This document shows, piece after piece, positions 17,611-27,171 of a stretch of 64,000 nucleotides of DNA (the first letter of the stretch is position 1; each line of letters opens with the position of its first letter). The notes below the pieces were generated by a model. It ran no database searches. It saw only the letters and a list, made by a program, of their open reading frames with translations, and was not told where the DNA came from. The stretch lies in contig JAEKKN010000038.1 in NCBI GenBank assembly GCA_019510305.1, positions 51,739 to 115,738 on the forward strand, read 5' to 3'. The position numbers and the translations under genes are program-made. This DNA is from Microbacterium sp. GTDB lineage: Bacteria; Actinomycetota; Actinomycetes; Actinomycetales; Microbacteriaceae.

Positions 17611-19897
17611 CCCCGCTGAACCCCCATCGAAAGGCTCCACCGAGCTCAAGAAGGCCGTCGAGGCGTTCTGGGCCGGTCGCTCCGACCTCGCCCAGCTCGA
17701 GGCGACCGCCGCGGAACTCCGAGCCGCGACCCGCGAACGGCTCGCCTCGCTCGGTCTCGGCCGCGCCGACTCCGCCATCCCCGAGTCGTTCTCTTTCTAC
17801 GACCAGGTGCTCGACGCCGCAGTCGCCGTCGGTGCGATCCCCGCACGCTTCGAAGACCTCCGCGCGGCGGACGGCACGATCGGGCTTCCCGCCTACTTCA
17901 CGATCGCGCGCGGTGAGGGCGATCGCGCTCCGCTCGAGATGACGAAGTGGTTCGACTCGAACTATCACTACCTGGTGCCCGAGATCGGGCCGGACACGAG
18001 CTTCTCGTTCTCCGACGACCGTCTCGTGCGCGACGTCGCCGAGGGCGTCGCCGCCGGCTTCGTGACGCGTCCTGTGATCGTCGGACCCGTCACGCTCCTC
18101 GCGCTGGCGAAGGCGGCGGACGGCGCGCCCGACGACTTCGACCCGCTTTCCCGCCTCGACGACCTTCTGCCCGTCTACGTCGAACTCCTCGCGGCCCTGA
18201 AGGATGCGGGAGCGGAGTGGGTGCAACTCGACGAACCGGCGCTCGTGAGCGAGTCGCTGCCCGCGTCCGTCGCCCAGCTGGCGGATGCTGCGGCCCGCGC
18301 TCTGGCTGTGCTCGGTGGCTCGTCCGACCGTCCCTCGATCCTGGTCGCAGCTCCCTACGCCGACCTCGGCGAGGTGTTCCCGGTGCTCGCCGCCGCCCCG
18401 ATCGAGGCGATCGCGGTGGACCTCGTCCGCGGTGGAGTGCCCGCGCAGGTCCCGGGCCTCGAAGGCAAGGCCCTCGTCGGGGGAGTGATCGACGGGCACA
18501 ACATCTGGCGCGGCGATCTCGCTGCGGCGGCCGACAAGCTCGAGGCGCTGGGCGGACTCGGTGCGGCATCCGTCTCGGCATCCACCTCCACCTCGCTGCT
18601 GCACGTGCCGCATGACGTCGACGACGAGACGAAGCTCGACGCGCGCCTGGTCTCATGGCTCGCGTTCGCCGACCAGAAGGTCGCGCAGGTCGTGACCCTC
18701 GCTCGCGGCCTCGCCGAAGGACGCAGCGCGATCGCGGCCGAGCTCGACGCGGCATCCGCCGCCCTGGCCGACCGGCTGTCGGCCCCGGGCGTGCGCGACG
18801 GCGCCGTGCGCGATCGCGCCCTCACCGACGCCGACTTCTCGCGTGCGTCCTACGAGGAGCGCGAAGCGGCCCAGGAGGCGCTCGGCCTGCCCGCCCTGCC
18901 GCTCACCACGATCGGATCGTTCCCGCAGACCGGTGACATCCGCCAGGCACGCGCCCGCTTCACGAAGGGCGAGATCCCCGTGGAGGACTACGAGGAGTTC
19001 CTGCGCCGTGAAGTCGCCAGCGTCGTCTCGCTGCAGGAGGATCTCGGTCTCGACGTCCTCGTGCACGGCGAGCCGGAGCGCAACGACATGGTGCAGTACT
19101 TCGCCGAGAACCTCGATGGCTTCGACGTCACCGAGAACGGCTGGGTGCAGTCCTACGGTTCCCGCGCGACGCGTCCGTCCATCCTCTGGGGCGACGTCTC
19201 GCGTCCGGCGCCCATCACGGTGGGCTGGTCCACGTACGCGCAGTCCCTGACCACCGCGCACATGAAGGGCATGCTCACGGGCCCCGTGACGATCCTCGCG
19301 TGGTCGTTCGTCCGCGACGACCAGCCGCTCGCCGTGACGGCCAACCAGGTCGCGCTCGCGCTGCGCGATGAGATCGCCGATCTCGAGGCCGCGGGCATCG
19401 CGATCATCCAGGTCGACGAGCCCGCGCTGCGCGAGCTGCTCCCGCTCAAGAAGGCGGACCAGCCCGAGTACCTGCAGTGGTCGGTGGACTCGTTCCGTCT
19501 CGCCACGGGTGGAGCCGCCTCGGGCACGCAGGTGCACACGCACCTCTGCTACTCGGAGTTCGGGGTCGTGATCGACGCGATCCGGGCGCTCGACGCCGAC
19601 GTCACCTCGATCGAGGCGGCACGCAGCCGTATGGAGGTCGTCGCGGACGTCGCCGAGTCGGGCTTCGACCACGGCATCGGGCCCGGCGTGTACGACATCC
19701 ACTCGCCGCGCGTGCCGAGCGTCGAGGAGGTCGAGGCTCTCCTGCGCCGGGCCGTCGACGAGATCCCGCTGCGTCAGCTCTGGGTGAACCCGGATTGCGG
19801 TCTGAAGACCCGCGGATACGACGAGACGGTCGCGTCGCTGCGCAACATCGTCGAGGCGACCCGTCGCGTCCGGGAGGACGTCTCGGTCGCCGTCTGA
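17513..19897 (+). CDS. metE: Cobalamin-independent methionine synthase MetE, N-terminus disrupted
   Basis: Transfers the methyl group of 5-methyl-THF-triglutamate to homocysteine. The zinc ligands are intact (HTHLC motif, the later SIEAARS Glu and NPDCGLKTR Cys), as is the TIGSFPQT/ARFTKGEI interdomain region. The problem is the start. MetE homology begins abruptly at ELKKAVEAFWAG (base 17642), and the expected preceding ~18 residues (a hydrophobic start plus LGYPRIG-R-R) are absent. A Shine-Dalgarno-like GAAAGGCTCCACC directly abuts the Glu codon where an ATG should follow. The only in-frame start codons (ATG 17513 and 17534) lie inside metF. Either ~55 bp were deleted or the assembly is wrong; the protein may be inactive. 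Confidence 0.85.
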   Translation: MPPASTCMRSTSTTPCSPFSKRPASCRSLASADPAEPPSKGSTELKKAVEAFWAGRSDLAQLEATAAELRAATRERLASLGLGRADSAIPESFSFYDQVLDAAVAVGAIPARFEDLRAADGTIGLPAYFTIARGEGDRAPLEMTKWFDSNYHYLVPEIGPDTSFSFSDDRLVRDVAEGVAAGFVTRPVIVGPVTLLALAKAADGAPDDFDPLSRLDDLLPVYVELLAALKDAGAEWVQLDEPALVSESLPASVAQLADAAARALAVLGGSSDRPSILVAAPYADLGEVFPVLAAAPIEAIAVDLVRGGVPAQVPGLEGKALVGGVIDGHNIWRGDLAAAADKLEALGGLGAASVSASTSTSLLHVPHDVDDETKLDARLVSWLAFADQKVAQVVTLARGLAEGRSAIAAELDAASAALADRLSAPGVRDGAVRDRALTDADFSRASYEEREAAQEALGLPALPLTTIGSFPQTGDIRQARARFTKGEIPVEDYEEFLRREVASVVSLQEDLGLDVLVHGEPERNDMVQYFAENLDGFDVTENGWVQSYGSRATRPSILWGDVSRPAPITVGWSTYAQSLTTAHMKGMLTGPVTILAWSFVRDDQPLAVTANQVALALRDEIADLEAAGIAIIQVDEPALRELLPLKKADQPEYLQWSVDSFRLATGGAASGTQVHTHLCYSEFGVVIDAIRALDADVTSIEAARSRMEVVADVAESGFDHGIGPGVYDIHSPRVPSVEEVEALLRRAVDEIPLRQLWVNPDCGLKTRGYDETVASLRNIVEATRRVREDVSVAV

Positions 19898-19966
19898 TCG
19901 AGGATCGTCGGGACGCAGCAGCGCCGGGAGCCCGTCGAGGACGGATGCCGGCGCTGCCGCGAACAG

Positions 19967-20000
19967 CAGAAGCCCCCTTCACCTGTGAAGGGGGCTTCTG
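19967..20000. terminator. Bidirectional hairpin terminator between metE and lexA
   Basis: A near-perfect inverted repeat of about 14-16 bp (CAGAAGCCCCCTTCAC with its complement) and a tiny loop lies between the convergent stops of metE and lexA. It can serve both strands, although no long T-run follows. Confidence 0.8.
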
Positions 20001-20015
20001 CGCGTCGGAGACCGT

Positions 20016-20702
20016 TCAGACGGCGCGGAGCACCGCCACGACCTTGCCGAGGATCGTCGATTCGTCGCCGAGGATCGGTTCGAAGGCGGAGTTCCGGGGG
20101 AGCAGCCAGGTGTGACCGTCTCGACGGCGGAGGACCTTGACCGTGGCCTCGCCGTCGAGCATGGCGGCGACGATCTCGCCGTTCTCGGCCGTGTGCTGGG
20201 TGCGGACGACGACCCAGTCGCCGTCGCAGATCGCCGCGTCGATCATGGACTCGCCTGACACCTTGAGCATGAACAGGTCGCCCTTGCCCACCAGCTGGCG
20301 AGGAAGCGGGAAGATCTCCTCCACCTGCTGATCGGCCGTGATCGGGACTCCGGCTGCGATGCGTCCGACGAGCGGCACCAGGGCGGCATCGCCCACCGGG
20401 GTCGCGACGTCGGCGGGGTTCTCGCCGCTCGTGCCTGGCAGATCGATCAGCACCTCCATGGCACGGGTCTTGCCAGGGTCGCGGCGCAGGTAGCCGCTGA
20501 GCTCGAGCTGGCCGAGCTGATGGGTGACGCTCGACAGCGACTTGAGGCCGACGGCGTCGCCGATCTCGCGCATGCTCGGCGGATAGCCGTGCCGGCTGAT
20601 CGAGTTCTGGATCACCTCGAGGATCGCCATCTGCTTGGGGCTCAGGCTCTTGCGGCGACGGGTGCGCGGCGCCTCGGGCTCAGGTGCGGAGTTGTCGCTC
20701 AT
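20016..20702 (-). CDS. lexA: LexA repressor
   Basis: SOS-response repressor and self-cleaving serine protease. The N-terminal winged helix-turn-helix (residues ~20-85: [30 protein letters not shown]) reads the SOS box. The cleavage site is A117-G118 (GRIAAGVP), the nucleophile S152 (SGESMID) and the general base K189 (ATVKV). The length of 228 aa is typical. AAGGAG precedes the ATG at good spacing. It is divergent from a LysM gene across a 294-bp region with TTCGAA-type palindromes, so it probably represses itself and that gene. Confidence 0.97.
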   Translation of the reverse strand: MSDNSAPEPEAPRTRRRKSLSPKQMAILEVIQNSISRHGYPPSMREIGDAVGLKSLSSVTHQLGQLELSGYLRRDPGKTRAMEVLIDLPGTSGENPADVATPVGDAALVPLVGRIAAGVPITADQQVEEIFPLPRQLVGKGDLFMLKVSGESMIDAAICDGDWVVVRTQHTAENGEIVAAMLDGEATVKVLRRRDGHTWLLPRNSAFEPILGDESTILGKVVAVLRAV

Positions 20703-20833
20703 CGTGCTCCTTAGATGCGTGATTCCGGGGCCGCAGTTCGAATGTCGGTGGTCCGTGATGTGGTGTCCGTATCGAAACCGTATCCGAGAAACGGGCCGAT
20801 CTGGAAGATCTGTTCGAGCGTGTCGGCAGATTC

Positions 20834-20849
20834 TCGAACCAGGTTTCGA
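20834..20849. promoter_or_regulatory. Probable SOS box (LexA operator)
   Basis: TCGAACCAGGTTTCGA differs at one position from the actinobacterial/Bacillus-type LexA consensus TCGAAC-N4-GTTCGA. It lies between lexA and the divergent LysM gene, just upstream of the -35 of the latter. A second, degenerate box follows at 20874-20889. Confidence 0.75.
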
Positions 20850-20856
20850 AGAACGC

Positions 20857-20889
20857 TTGACAGATGTTCGAATTCGAATATAGATTCGG
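20857..20889 (+). promoter_or_regulatory. Sigma-A type promoter of the LysM gene overlapped by a degenerate SOS box
   Basis: TTGACA (20857-20862) and TATAGA (20879-20884) are spaced by 16 bp. The block TCGAATATAGATTCGG (20874-20889) and the palindrome TTCGAATTCGAA (20868-20879) cover the -10 element. LexA bound there should block transcription. The 5' leader to ATG 20997 would be about 105 nt. Confidence 0.7.
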
Positions 20890-20996
20890 AACGTAGCTTC
20901 GCATCCACGGCTCCCGGCCGAGTCCTGAATGCGAACGCTACGCCAACTTCCCCCTCAGGGGGCTTCCCGCAGGGAAGCGACGAGAAGGAGCACGAC

Positions 20997-21359
20997 ATGA
21001 GCACCATCGCCTTCGGCACCGCGGCAGTTCTTCCGGCACGTCCGGCGACGCGCCTGCGAGTGACGGCGCGTGGTCGCCGTGTGCTCCTGGCCCTCGCGTC
21101 GATCCCTCTCGCCGCTGGTATCGCATTCGGCGTCCTCAGCGGCGGCAGCGCTCTGGCCTCGAACGACGCGGTCTCCACGGCGACGTTCGAGACCGTCACG
21201 GTCGTGCCCGGTGACTCGCTCTGGTCGATCGCCTCGAAGGTCGCTCCGAATGAGGACCCGCGCGGCGTCATGGACGAGATCAGCGACCTCAACATGCTCG
21301 AGGGTTCGACCCTGCAGGTCGGTGACGAGCTCGCGATCCCTGCTCGGTACACGAACTGA
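20997..21359 (+). CDS. LysM-domain membrane/envelope protein, likely SOS-induced division inhibitor
   Basis: The 120-residue protein has a basic N-terminus, one membrane-spanning or signal helix (residues ~32-52, LLALASIPLAAGIAFGVLSGG) and a C-terminal LysM domain (VTVVPGDSLWSIASKVAPNEDP to LQVGDELAIP) that binds peptidoglycan. Small LysM proteins divergent from lexA include YneA of Bacillus, DivS of Corynebacterium and Rv2719c of Mycobacterium; these are SOS-induced and delay cell division. Location, architecture and the operator-covered promoter fit that group, but direct orthology is inferred. ATG 20997 follows GAGAAGGAG. Confidence 0.82.
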   Translation: MSTIAFGTAAVLPARPATRLRVTARGRRVLLALASIPLAAGIAFGVLSGGSALASNDAVSTATFETVTVVPGDSLWSIASKVAPNEDPRGVMDEISDLNMLEGSTLQVGDELAIPARYTN

Positions 21360-21386
21360 CCATCGATGTACACGAACTGACCATCG
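21347..21386. repeat. Tandem 21-bp duplication across the LysM stop codon
   Basis: The unit GTACACGAACTGACCATCG occurs at 21347-21365 and again at 21368-21386. The first copy includes the last codons and stop of the LysM gene. It looks like a recent small tandem duplication. Confidence 0.8.
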
Positions 21387-21402
21387 TTCGGTTCTGGGAG
21401 CG

Positions 21403-21424
21403 TCCTTCGGCAGGCTCAGGAACC
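21403..21424. repeat. Diverged copy of the dispersed CTCAGG repeat
   Basis: Begins TCCTTCGGCAGGCTCAGG and differs at three positions from the argC copy (49274-49295). It is intergenic, between the LysM gene and hisC. Confidence 0.55.
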
Positions 21425-21472
21425 CAAGGGGCGAAGTGTGTCACCTGGCTCGGTTGCATAGCCGGTGCGTTC

Positions 21473-21478
21473 TAGCAT
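21473..21478 (+). promoter_or_regulatory. -10 box TAGCAT of a leaderless hisC transcript
   Basis: TANNNT-type hexamer seven nucleotides before GTG 21486. Transcription would start at or next to the start codon. Confidence 0.5.
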
Positions 21479-21485
21479 GGGAAGG

Positions 21486-22571
21486 GTGACCGCTTCTCTT
21501 GACGACCTGCCGCTTCGCGACGACCTCCGGGGGCTGACGCCTTACGGTGCACCTCAGGCTCCCCTCCCGATCGCGCTCAACGTCAACGAGAACACCCATC
21601 CGGTGCCGGATGCTGTCGCCAGCGACATCCTCGACGACATCGCGGTCGCGATCCGCGACGTGAACCGCTACCCCGACCGGGAGTTCACGACGCTGCGTGA
21701 GGCGTTCGCGTCGTACCTCGGGCACGGTCTGACCTCCGAGCAGATCTGGGCGGGCAACGGATCGAATGAGGTGCTGCAGCACATCCTGCAGGCCTTCGGC
21801 GGCCCCGGGCGCACCGCGTTCAGTTTCGCGCCCACCTATTCGATGTATCCGCTGATCGCTCAGGGGACAGGTGCCCGCTGGGTGGCCGGCACCCGCGAGC
21901 CGGACTACACCATCACCCCGGAGGACGCCGCGGCGCAGGTGCGCGACGCGGATCCCGACGTGATCCTGTTGTGCTCGCCGAACAATCCGACCGGCACGCC
22001 GCTCGGGCTCGACGTGGTCGAGGCCGTGTACCACGCGGCTCGTGGCATCGTGATCGTGGACGAGGCCTATCAGGAGTTCGCGCCGCGGGATGCGGCATCC
22101 GCTCTCAGCCTGCTCGAGGGGCGTCCGCGCCTCGCCGTCTCGCGGACCATGAGCAAGGCCTTCGCCTTCGCGGGCGCCCGAGTCGGCTATCTCGCCGCCG
22201 ACCCCGCGTTCATCGACGCACTGAGGCTGGTGCGTCTGCCGTACCACCTGAGTGCGCTCACGCAGGCCGCTGCCGTCGCCGCTCTGCGCAACGCCGACGT
22301 GATGCTGGGGATGGTCGACGAGATCGTCGAGCAGCGCGACCGCATCTCGGCCACGCTCGAGGCGCTCGGCTACACCCCCCACGAGTCCTGGTCGAACTTC
22401 GTCCTGTTCGGTGGCGTGTCCGATCCGAAGGCGACCTGGCAGGGGCTGTACGACCAGGGCGTGCTGATCCGCGACGGCGGGATCCCCGGGCACCTCCGCG
22501 TCACCGCGGGAACCGAGGCGGAGACCACGGCGTTCCTGGACGCTCTCGCCTCGATAGGATCGGCTTCATGA
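21486..22571 (+). CDS. hisC: Histidinol-phosphate aminotransferase
   Basis: PLP enzyme that converts imidazole-acetol phosphate and glutamate to histidinol phosphate. It has fold type I features: NENTHPVP near the N-terminus, GNGSNEVLQ, the SPNNPTGTP motif, DEAYQEF, and the PLP lysine in [20 protein letters not shown] 21486 was chosen because a TAGCAT box sits 7 nt upstream; ATG 21477 is an alternative adding three residues. The length of about 361 aa is normal. It is the first gene of a hisC-hisB-hisH-hisA cluster and overlaps hisB by 4 bp. hisD, often upstream in Actinobacteria, is not here. Confidence 0.95.
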   Translation: MTASLDDLPLRDDLRGLTPYGAPQAPLPIALNVNENTHPVPDAVASDILDDIAVAIRDVNRYPDREFTTLREAFASYLGHGLTSEQIWAGNGSNEVLQHILQAFGGPGRTAFSFAPTYSMYPLIAQGTGARWVAGTREPDYTITPEDAAAQVRDADPDVILLCSPNNPTGTPLGLDVVEAVYHAARGIVIVDEAYQEFAPRDAASALSLLEGRPRLAVSRTMSKAFAFAGARVGYLAADPAFIDALRLVRLPYHLSALTQAAAVAALRNADVMLGMVDEIVEQRDRISATLEALGYTPHESWSNFVLFGGVSDPKATWQGLYDQGVLIRDGGIPGHLRVTAGTEAETTAFLDALASIGSAS

Positions 22572-23179
22572 GCACCCCCGCGCCTCGCACCTCTCGTCGT
22601 GTCCGCAGCACGTCCGAGTCGACCGTCGAACTCGAGTTGAACCTCGACGGGACGGGCGTCAGTCACATCGACACCTCCGTGCCGTTCTTCGATCACATGC
22701 TCACGGCGTTCGCGAAGCACTCGCTCACCGACCTCACCGTGCGCGCATCCGGCGACACCGACATCGACGCGCACCACACGGTCGAGGACGTCTCGATCGT
22801 GCTCGGCCAGGCGATCCGCGAGGCACTCGGCGACAAGTCGGGCATCTCGCGGTACGGCGACGCTCTCGTGCCTCTCGACGAGGCTCTCGCTCAGGCTGTC
22901 GTCGACATCTCGGGGCGTCCGTACCTCGTGCACGAAGGCGAGCCGACGGGCTTCGAGTTCCACCTCATCGGCGGCCACTTCACCGGCGCGCTCGTGCGTC
23001 ACTCTTTCGAAGCCATCACCTTCAACGCCGGTCTCACTGTGCACGTGCGCGTTCTCGGCGGCCGTGACCCGCACCACATCGCGGAAGCGGAGTACAAGGC
23101 GTTCGCACGTGCGTTCCGCCAGGCGAAGGCACTCGATCCACTGGTCGACGGCATCCCGTCGACCAAGGGCGCACTGTGA
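22568..23179 (+). CDS. hisB: Imidazoleglycerol-phosphate dehydratase
   Basis: Dehydrates imidazoleglycerol phosphate to imidazole-acetol phosphate with a di-manganese site. The two metal-binding motifs DAHHTVED and (R)[12 protein letters not shown] are intact, and the conserved FFDHM is near residue 40. The monofunctional form of 203 aa lacks the phosphatase domain of enterobacterial HisB, as usual in Actinobacteria. It overlaps hisC and hisH by 4 bp each. Confidence 0.96.
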   Translation: MSTPAPRTSRRVRSTSESTVELELNLDGTGVSHIDTSVPFFDHMLTAFAKHSLTDLTVRASGDTDIDAHHTVEDVSIVLGQAIREALGDKSGISRYGDALVPLDEALAQAVVDISGRPYLVHEGEPTGFEFHLIGGHFTGALVRHSFEAITFNAGLTVHVRVLGGRDPHHIAEAEYKAFARAFRQAKALDPLVDGIPSTKGAL

Positions 23180-23811
23180 GCACTGCACCGAGAGTCGCCG
23201 TCTTCGACTACGAATCCGGCAACGTGCACTCCGCGGTCAAAGCTCTCGTCGCCGCCGGTGCGGATGCCGTGCTCACGCGAGACAAGAAGCTCGCGCTCGA
23301 GGCCGATGGTCTCGTCGTGCCCGGCGTCGGCGCCTTCCAGGCCGTCCGCGACGCCCTGTACGCGCACGGCGGTGACGAGATCATCGACCGTCGACTCGCG
23401 GGCGGGCGACCGGTGCTCGGCATCTGCGTGGGCATGCAGGTGCTCTTCGCCCACGGGGTCGAGCGGGGTCGTGACACGGAGGGTCTCGGCGAGTGGCCGG
23501 GTGCGGTCACCGAACTCAACGCCCCCGTCCTCCCGCACATGGGCTGGAACACAGTCGAGCCCGGCGATGACAGCGTGCTGTTCCGGGGCATCGAAGACGA
23601 GCGCTTCTACTTCGTGCACTCCTACGCCGCGCAGTCGTGGGAGCTCGACGTGATCCCGCCGTTCCCGCAGCCCGTGCTCACATGGACGACGTATGGCGAC
23701 CCCTTCCTCGCGGCGGTCGAGAACGGACCGCTGTCGGCCACGCAGTTCCACCCGGAGAAGTCGGGGGACGCCGGCATCCAGCTGCTGCGCAACTGGGTCG
23801 GAAGCCTCTGA
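23176..23811 (+). CDS. hisH: Imidazole glycerol phosphate synthase subunit HisH
   Basis: Glutamine amidotransferase subunit that feeds ammonia to HisF. It has the class I GATase triad: Cys in LGICVGMQ, then His and Glu in QFHPEKSGD. The N-terminus [13 protein letters not shown] is characteristic. GTG 23176 overlaps the hisB stop. The length of 211 aa is normal. Its partner hisF is not in this window, so the synthase is encoded at split loci. Confidence 0.96.
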   Translation: MSTAPRVAVFDYESGNVHSAVKALVAAGADAVLTRDKKLALEADGLVVPGVGAFQAVRDALYAHGGDEIIDRRLAGGRPVLGICVGMQVLFAHGVERGRDTEGLGEWPGAVTELNAPVLPHMGWNTVEPGDDSVLFRGIEDERFYFVHSYAAQSWELDVIPPFPQPVLTWTTYGDPFLAAVENGPLSATQFHPEKSGDAGIQLLRNWVGSL

Positions 23812-23911
23812 TCCCGGTGTTCGACGTCACGCATTTGGGTGAGCGTCGATCGCAGGGGTACCCTCGTTTCTCGTGCCCGCCATGGGCGCCTTCCCACCAC
23901 TCAAGGACGTC

Positions 23912-24658
23912 ATGAACGACTTCGCACAGTCCCCTTCGCTCACTCTGCTCCCCGCGGTCGACGTCGCCGGCGGCAAGGCCGTCCGTCTCACGCAGGGCGA
24001 GGCCGGAAGCGAGACCAGCTATGGCGACCCGCTGGACGCCGCAGGGGAGTGGGTCGCGCAGGGTGCGCAGTGGATCCACCTCGTCGACCTCGACGCGGCC
24101 TTCGGACGCGGCAGCAACGCGCCGATCCTGCGCAAGGTCATCAAGCAGTTCAAGAACGTGAACGTCGAACTCTCCGGCGGCATCCGTGACGACGCCACCC
24201 TCGAGGCGGCGCTCGAGAGCGGGGCGACCCGCATCAACCTCGGCACGGCCGCGTTGGAGAACCCGGAGTGGGCAGCCGACGTGATCGGCCGCTACGGCGA
24301 GGCGATCGCGGTCGGCCTCGACGTGCGCGGCACGACGCTCGCCGCTCGGGGCTGGACCAAGGACGGCGGCGACCTCTGGGAGGTCCTGGCCAGGCTCGAG
24401 GATGCCGGCTGCAGCCGCTACGTCGTCACCGACGTCACGAAGGACGGAACGCTGCGCGGCCCGAACCTCGAGCTTCTGCGCGAGATGACGTCGCGCACTC
24501 CGAAGCCCGTCGTGGCTTCCGGCGGCATCGCCAACCTCGATGACATCGTCGCTCTTCGCGAGCTCGTGCCGCTCGGCGTCGAAGGCGCGATCGTCGGCAA
24601 GGCTCTCTACGCCGGCGCGTTCACGCTGGCCGAGGCGCTGGATGTCGCAGGAGACTGA
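23912..24658 (+). CDS. priA: HisA/PriA phosphoribosyl isomerase
   Basis: A TIM-barrel isomerase that acts on ProFAR in histidine synthesis and, in Actinobacteria, often also on PRA in tryptophan synthesis (PriA). It has the N-terminal [15 protein letters not shown] with catalytic Asp, the ELSGGIRDD phosphate loop, the second Asp in [15 protein letters not shown] and the SGGIANLDD loop. The dual PriA function is known for the actinobacterial family and not proven by sequence alone. ATG 23912 follows CAAGGA. A GTG at 23873 with TACCCT upstream is a possible longer start. The gene sits 100 bp after hisH. Confidence 0.92.
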   Translation: MNDFAQSPSLTLLPAVDVAGGKAVRLTQGEAGSETSYGDPLDAAGEWVAQGAQWIHLVDLDAAFGRGSNAPILRKVIKQFKNVNVELSGGIRDDATLEAALESGATRINLGTAALENPEWAADVIGRYGEAIAVGLDVRGTTLAARGWTKDGGDLWEVLARLEDAGCSRYVVTDVTKDGTLRGPNLELLREMTSRTPKPVVASGGIANLDDIVALRELVPLGVEGAIVGKALYAGAFTLAEALDVAGD

Positions 24659-25493
24659 CCCCCACTCCTGCGGACCAGAGTCGCACGGCCACGGCATCCC
24701 GGTCGGTCAGGGCGGAGCCGGCGATTCGGCACCTCCAGGCGGAGCCGGCGATTCGGCAGGCGTCCCGTGGGAGGGGCGCAGCTTCGAGTCGAACCCGCAT
24801 GCCGGGGATGACGGATCGGCTGATCCCGTTCTGCTCGACGCCCTGCTGAGGTTCCGGTCGGGCGAGGGTTCGCAGGCCGAGGTCGTCGACGCCTTCCGCT
24901 CGGCGCGCGTCCTCATCCCTCTCGTCGCCGAGAAGGGCGACGAAGGCGTCGGGCCCACCGGGCTTGTCGTCGACAAGACCCAGGAATTGTCGATCGTGAC
25001 CGTCGCCGCTCCTGACGGGCGTCGCGTTCAGCCTGTCTTCTCCTCTGTGCAGGCGATGCAGAGGTGGGATGCGACCGCGCGGCCGATTCCGGTAGAAGCG
25101 GTGCGTGCGGCTCTCGCGGCCTCGGCGGAGGACACCGACCTGATCGTTCTGGATCCGACCTCTGAGACGGAGTTCGTGCTCCGCCGTCCTGCCGTCTGGG
25201 CGGTCGCCCAGGGGCAGACGTGGGAGCCGAGCTTCCTGTCGCCCGAGGTGTTCCAGGCTCTCCAGGCCAGTGTGGCGCACGAGCTGGCTGTGATCGACGT
25301 GGCGGTCGACGCGGGAGACCCCGATGCGCGTCTGCGCGGCCCCGAGCTCGTGGTGATCCTCGAGCTCGTCGACGGCCTAGAAAAAGATGTGCTGGATGCG
25401 GTCCTGCAGCGCCTCGCGCAACGCTGGGCGGCAGACGACCGCATCGCCGTGCTCGCCGACTCCCTGACCGTGAAGTTGCGCCGCTCGGCCTGA
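24642..25493 (+). CDS. SseB-like protein
   Basis: The 283-residue soluble protein has a disordered N-terminus (~60 residues) containing a duplicated Gly/Ala-rich nonapeptide (GGAGDSA twice). A SseB-type domain follows: [32 protein letters not shown], then [20 protein letters not shown]. The C-terminal half resembles the SseB C-terminal region. SseB is an enhanced-serine-sensitivity protein of unknown biochemical role. The start overlaps the end of priA by 17 bp, so the two may be co-translated. Codon use is like the neighbours. Confidence 0.78.
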   Translation: MSQETDPHSCGPESHGHGIPVGQGGAGDSAPPGGAGDSAGVPWEGRSFESNPHAGDDGSADPVLLDALLRFRSGEGSQAEVVDAFRSARVLIPLVAEKGDEGVGPTGLVVDKTQELSIVTVAAPDGRRVQPVFSSVQAMQRWDATARPIPVEAVRAALAASAEDTDLIVLDPTSETEFVLRRPAVWAVAQGQTWEPSFLSPEVFQALQASVAHELAVIDVAVDAGDPDARLRGPELVVILELVDGLEKDVLDAVLQRLAQRWAADDRIAVLADSLTVKLRRSA

Positions 25494-25819
25494 ACGATGC
25501 GGTGCCGACGCGGAGCATGAGTCGTGCGCGCCTCATCGCGTTTCGTCTCGCTCGCTGCGCTCTCTCGCTCAACGACCGGCAGTGTGCGAACAGCGAGACA
25601 ACGGCTTGATGAGCCCCGCTACTGGTCGCCCAGGACTAGTCGGTTCGCACCCGTCCCCTTCAGCCGAAGTCAACGGTGACGCGAGGGCGCAGGGTCGGAA
25701 GGCGCAGGGATTCGCTCCTCAGGCAAATCGGGAGGGGCCCGCGAAGCGGGAGGGTCCCCGCTCTTTGCCTGAGGAGCGAATCCCGGAGCCTGGAGGACCG
25801 GAGCCCGAAGGCGGTCAGC
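25494..25819. other. Gene-free interval with repeat-like sequence
   Basis: No supportable gene lies in this 326-bp stretch between convergent genes. Its left part (25540-25580, CGTCTCGCTCGCTGCG followed by CTCGCTCAACGACCGG) resembles dispersed intergenic repeats I associate with Microbacterium genomes. Its right part carries the large inverted repeat annotated separately. Confidence 0.5.
25707..25784. repeat. 21-bp perfect inverted repeat with structured centre
   Basis: The left arm 25707-25727 (GGGATTCGCTCC...) and right arm 25764-25784 are exact reverse complements over 21 bp, separated by 36 bp. The spacer contains its own GC-rich half-repeats (GGGAGGGGCCCGCG and GCGGGAGGGTCCCC). It could act as a bidirectional terminator for sseB and the DUF1844 gene or be a palindromic mobile repeat. 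Confidence 0.8.
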
Positions 25820-26218
25820 TCAGTTGACCGGCCCGGTCCACTTCTCGCCCGGCCCCTTGCCGATCGGGTCGGGGATGCTCGACGCCTCGCGGAACGCGAG
25901 CTGCAGCGACCGGAGCCCGTCGCGCAGAGACCTCGCGTGCATGTCGCTGATCTCCGGCGCGCCGGCGGTGATGAGGCCGGCCAGAGCGTTGATGAGCTTG
26001 CGAGCCTCGTCGAGGTCGAGCTGCGCTGCGGCATCCGGGTCGTCCGCGAGCCCGAGCTTGACCGCGGCTGCGCTCATGAGATGCACGGCGGCGGTGGTGA
26101 TGACCTCCACAGCGGGCACGTCCGCGATGTCCCGCGTGGCGGAGGAAGCCGCCTCCTCCTGCCGCGCCCAGCGCTCTTCGCGCTCGCGTGCAGCCTCGTC
26201 CGATGCCTGGTTCGTCAC
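25820..26218 (-). CDS. DUF1844 domain protein
   Basis: A small acidic/helical protein of 132 residues. The DUF1844 core includes DVPAVEVITTAAVHLMSAAAVKLGL and LDLDEARKLINALAGLITAGAPE. The function is unknown; DUF1844 genes often sit beside infC in Actinobacteria, as here. GTG 26218 follows AGAAGGCAAGG, and a longer frame that would run across the infC leader was rejected. The gene is divergent from infC. Confidence 0.85.
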   Translation of the reverse strand: MTNQASDEAAREREERWARQEEAASSATRDIADVPAVEVITTAAVHLMSAAAVKLGLADDPDAAAQLDLDEARKLINALAGLITAGAPEISDMHARSLRDGLRSLQLAFREASSIPDPIGKGPGEKWTGPVN

Positions 26219-26235
26219 TTCGCCTTGCCTTCTGT

Positions 26236-26241
26236 TAGACT
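26236..26241 (+). promoter_or_regulatory. Candidate -10 box of the infC-rpmI-rplT operon
   Basis: TAGACT, followed by about 225 nt of leader before the infC start. No convincing -35 hexamer is visible. Confidence 0.45.
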
Positions 26242-26247
26242 GTGTCG

Positions 26248-26472
26248 GGCTCCGGAGCGTCATGCTCCGGTACGAAAGAGGATTCACTTCCCACCCGCGC
26301 TTGCCGTTCAAGGCTACCGGGTCTAGCACTCCACCGGATCGCATCGAGAGATGCCCCGGTTGTCTGGGTGCAGAGCCGGCGTCTGAATGCCGGTGGGTGG
26401 GGGGCGACTCCGATTTCGCCCGGGATGCCGACAGCATCCTGGTGGCCGAAACCATCGTCTAAGGAGTCACGC
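26248..26472 (+). promoter_or_regulatory. infC: Structured 5' leader of infC operon
   Basis: The leader contains a 7-bp hairpin with a 5-nt loop (CCGGAGC-GTCAT-GCTCCGG, 26252-26270) and a second hairpin (CCGGC/GCCGG, 26376-26393). GACTCC at 26406-26411 is exactly complementary to GGAGTC at 26463-26468, which overlaps the infC Shine-Dalgarno. This suggests translational control of the operon, as known for L20 or IF3 autoregulation elsewhere. The RNA class is not identified. Confidence 0.5.
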
Positions 26473-27099
<627 letters not shown>

Positions 27100-27171
27100 C
27101 TCCCGCCCCCAGACTCCCGCACCGCGGGTTGACACCGTCGCCTGAAAAGGCGCCATACGAAGGAAGAGAAG

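Noticed and set aside
26242-26472. Longer infC from an upstream ATG
   Set aside because: The added ~77 residues have no IF-3 similarity and cover the structured leader; ATC 26473 has a well-placed Shine-Dalgarno.
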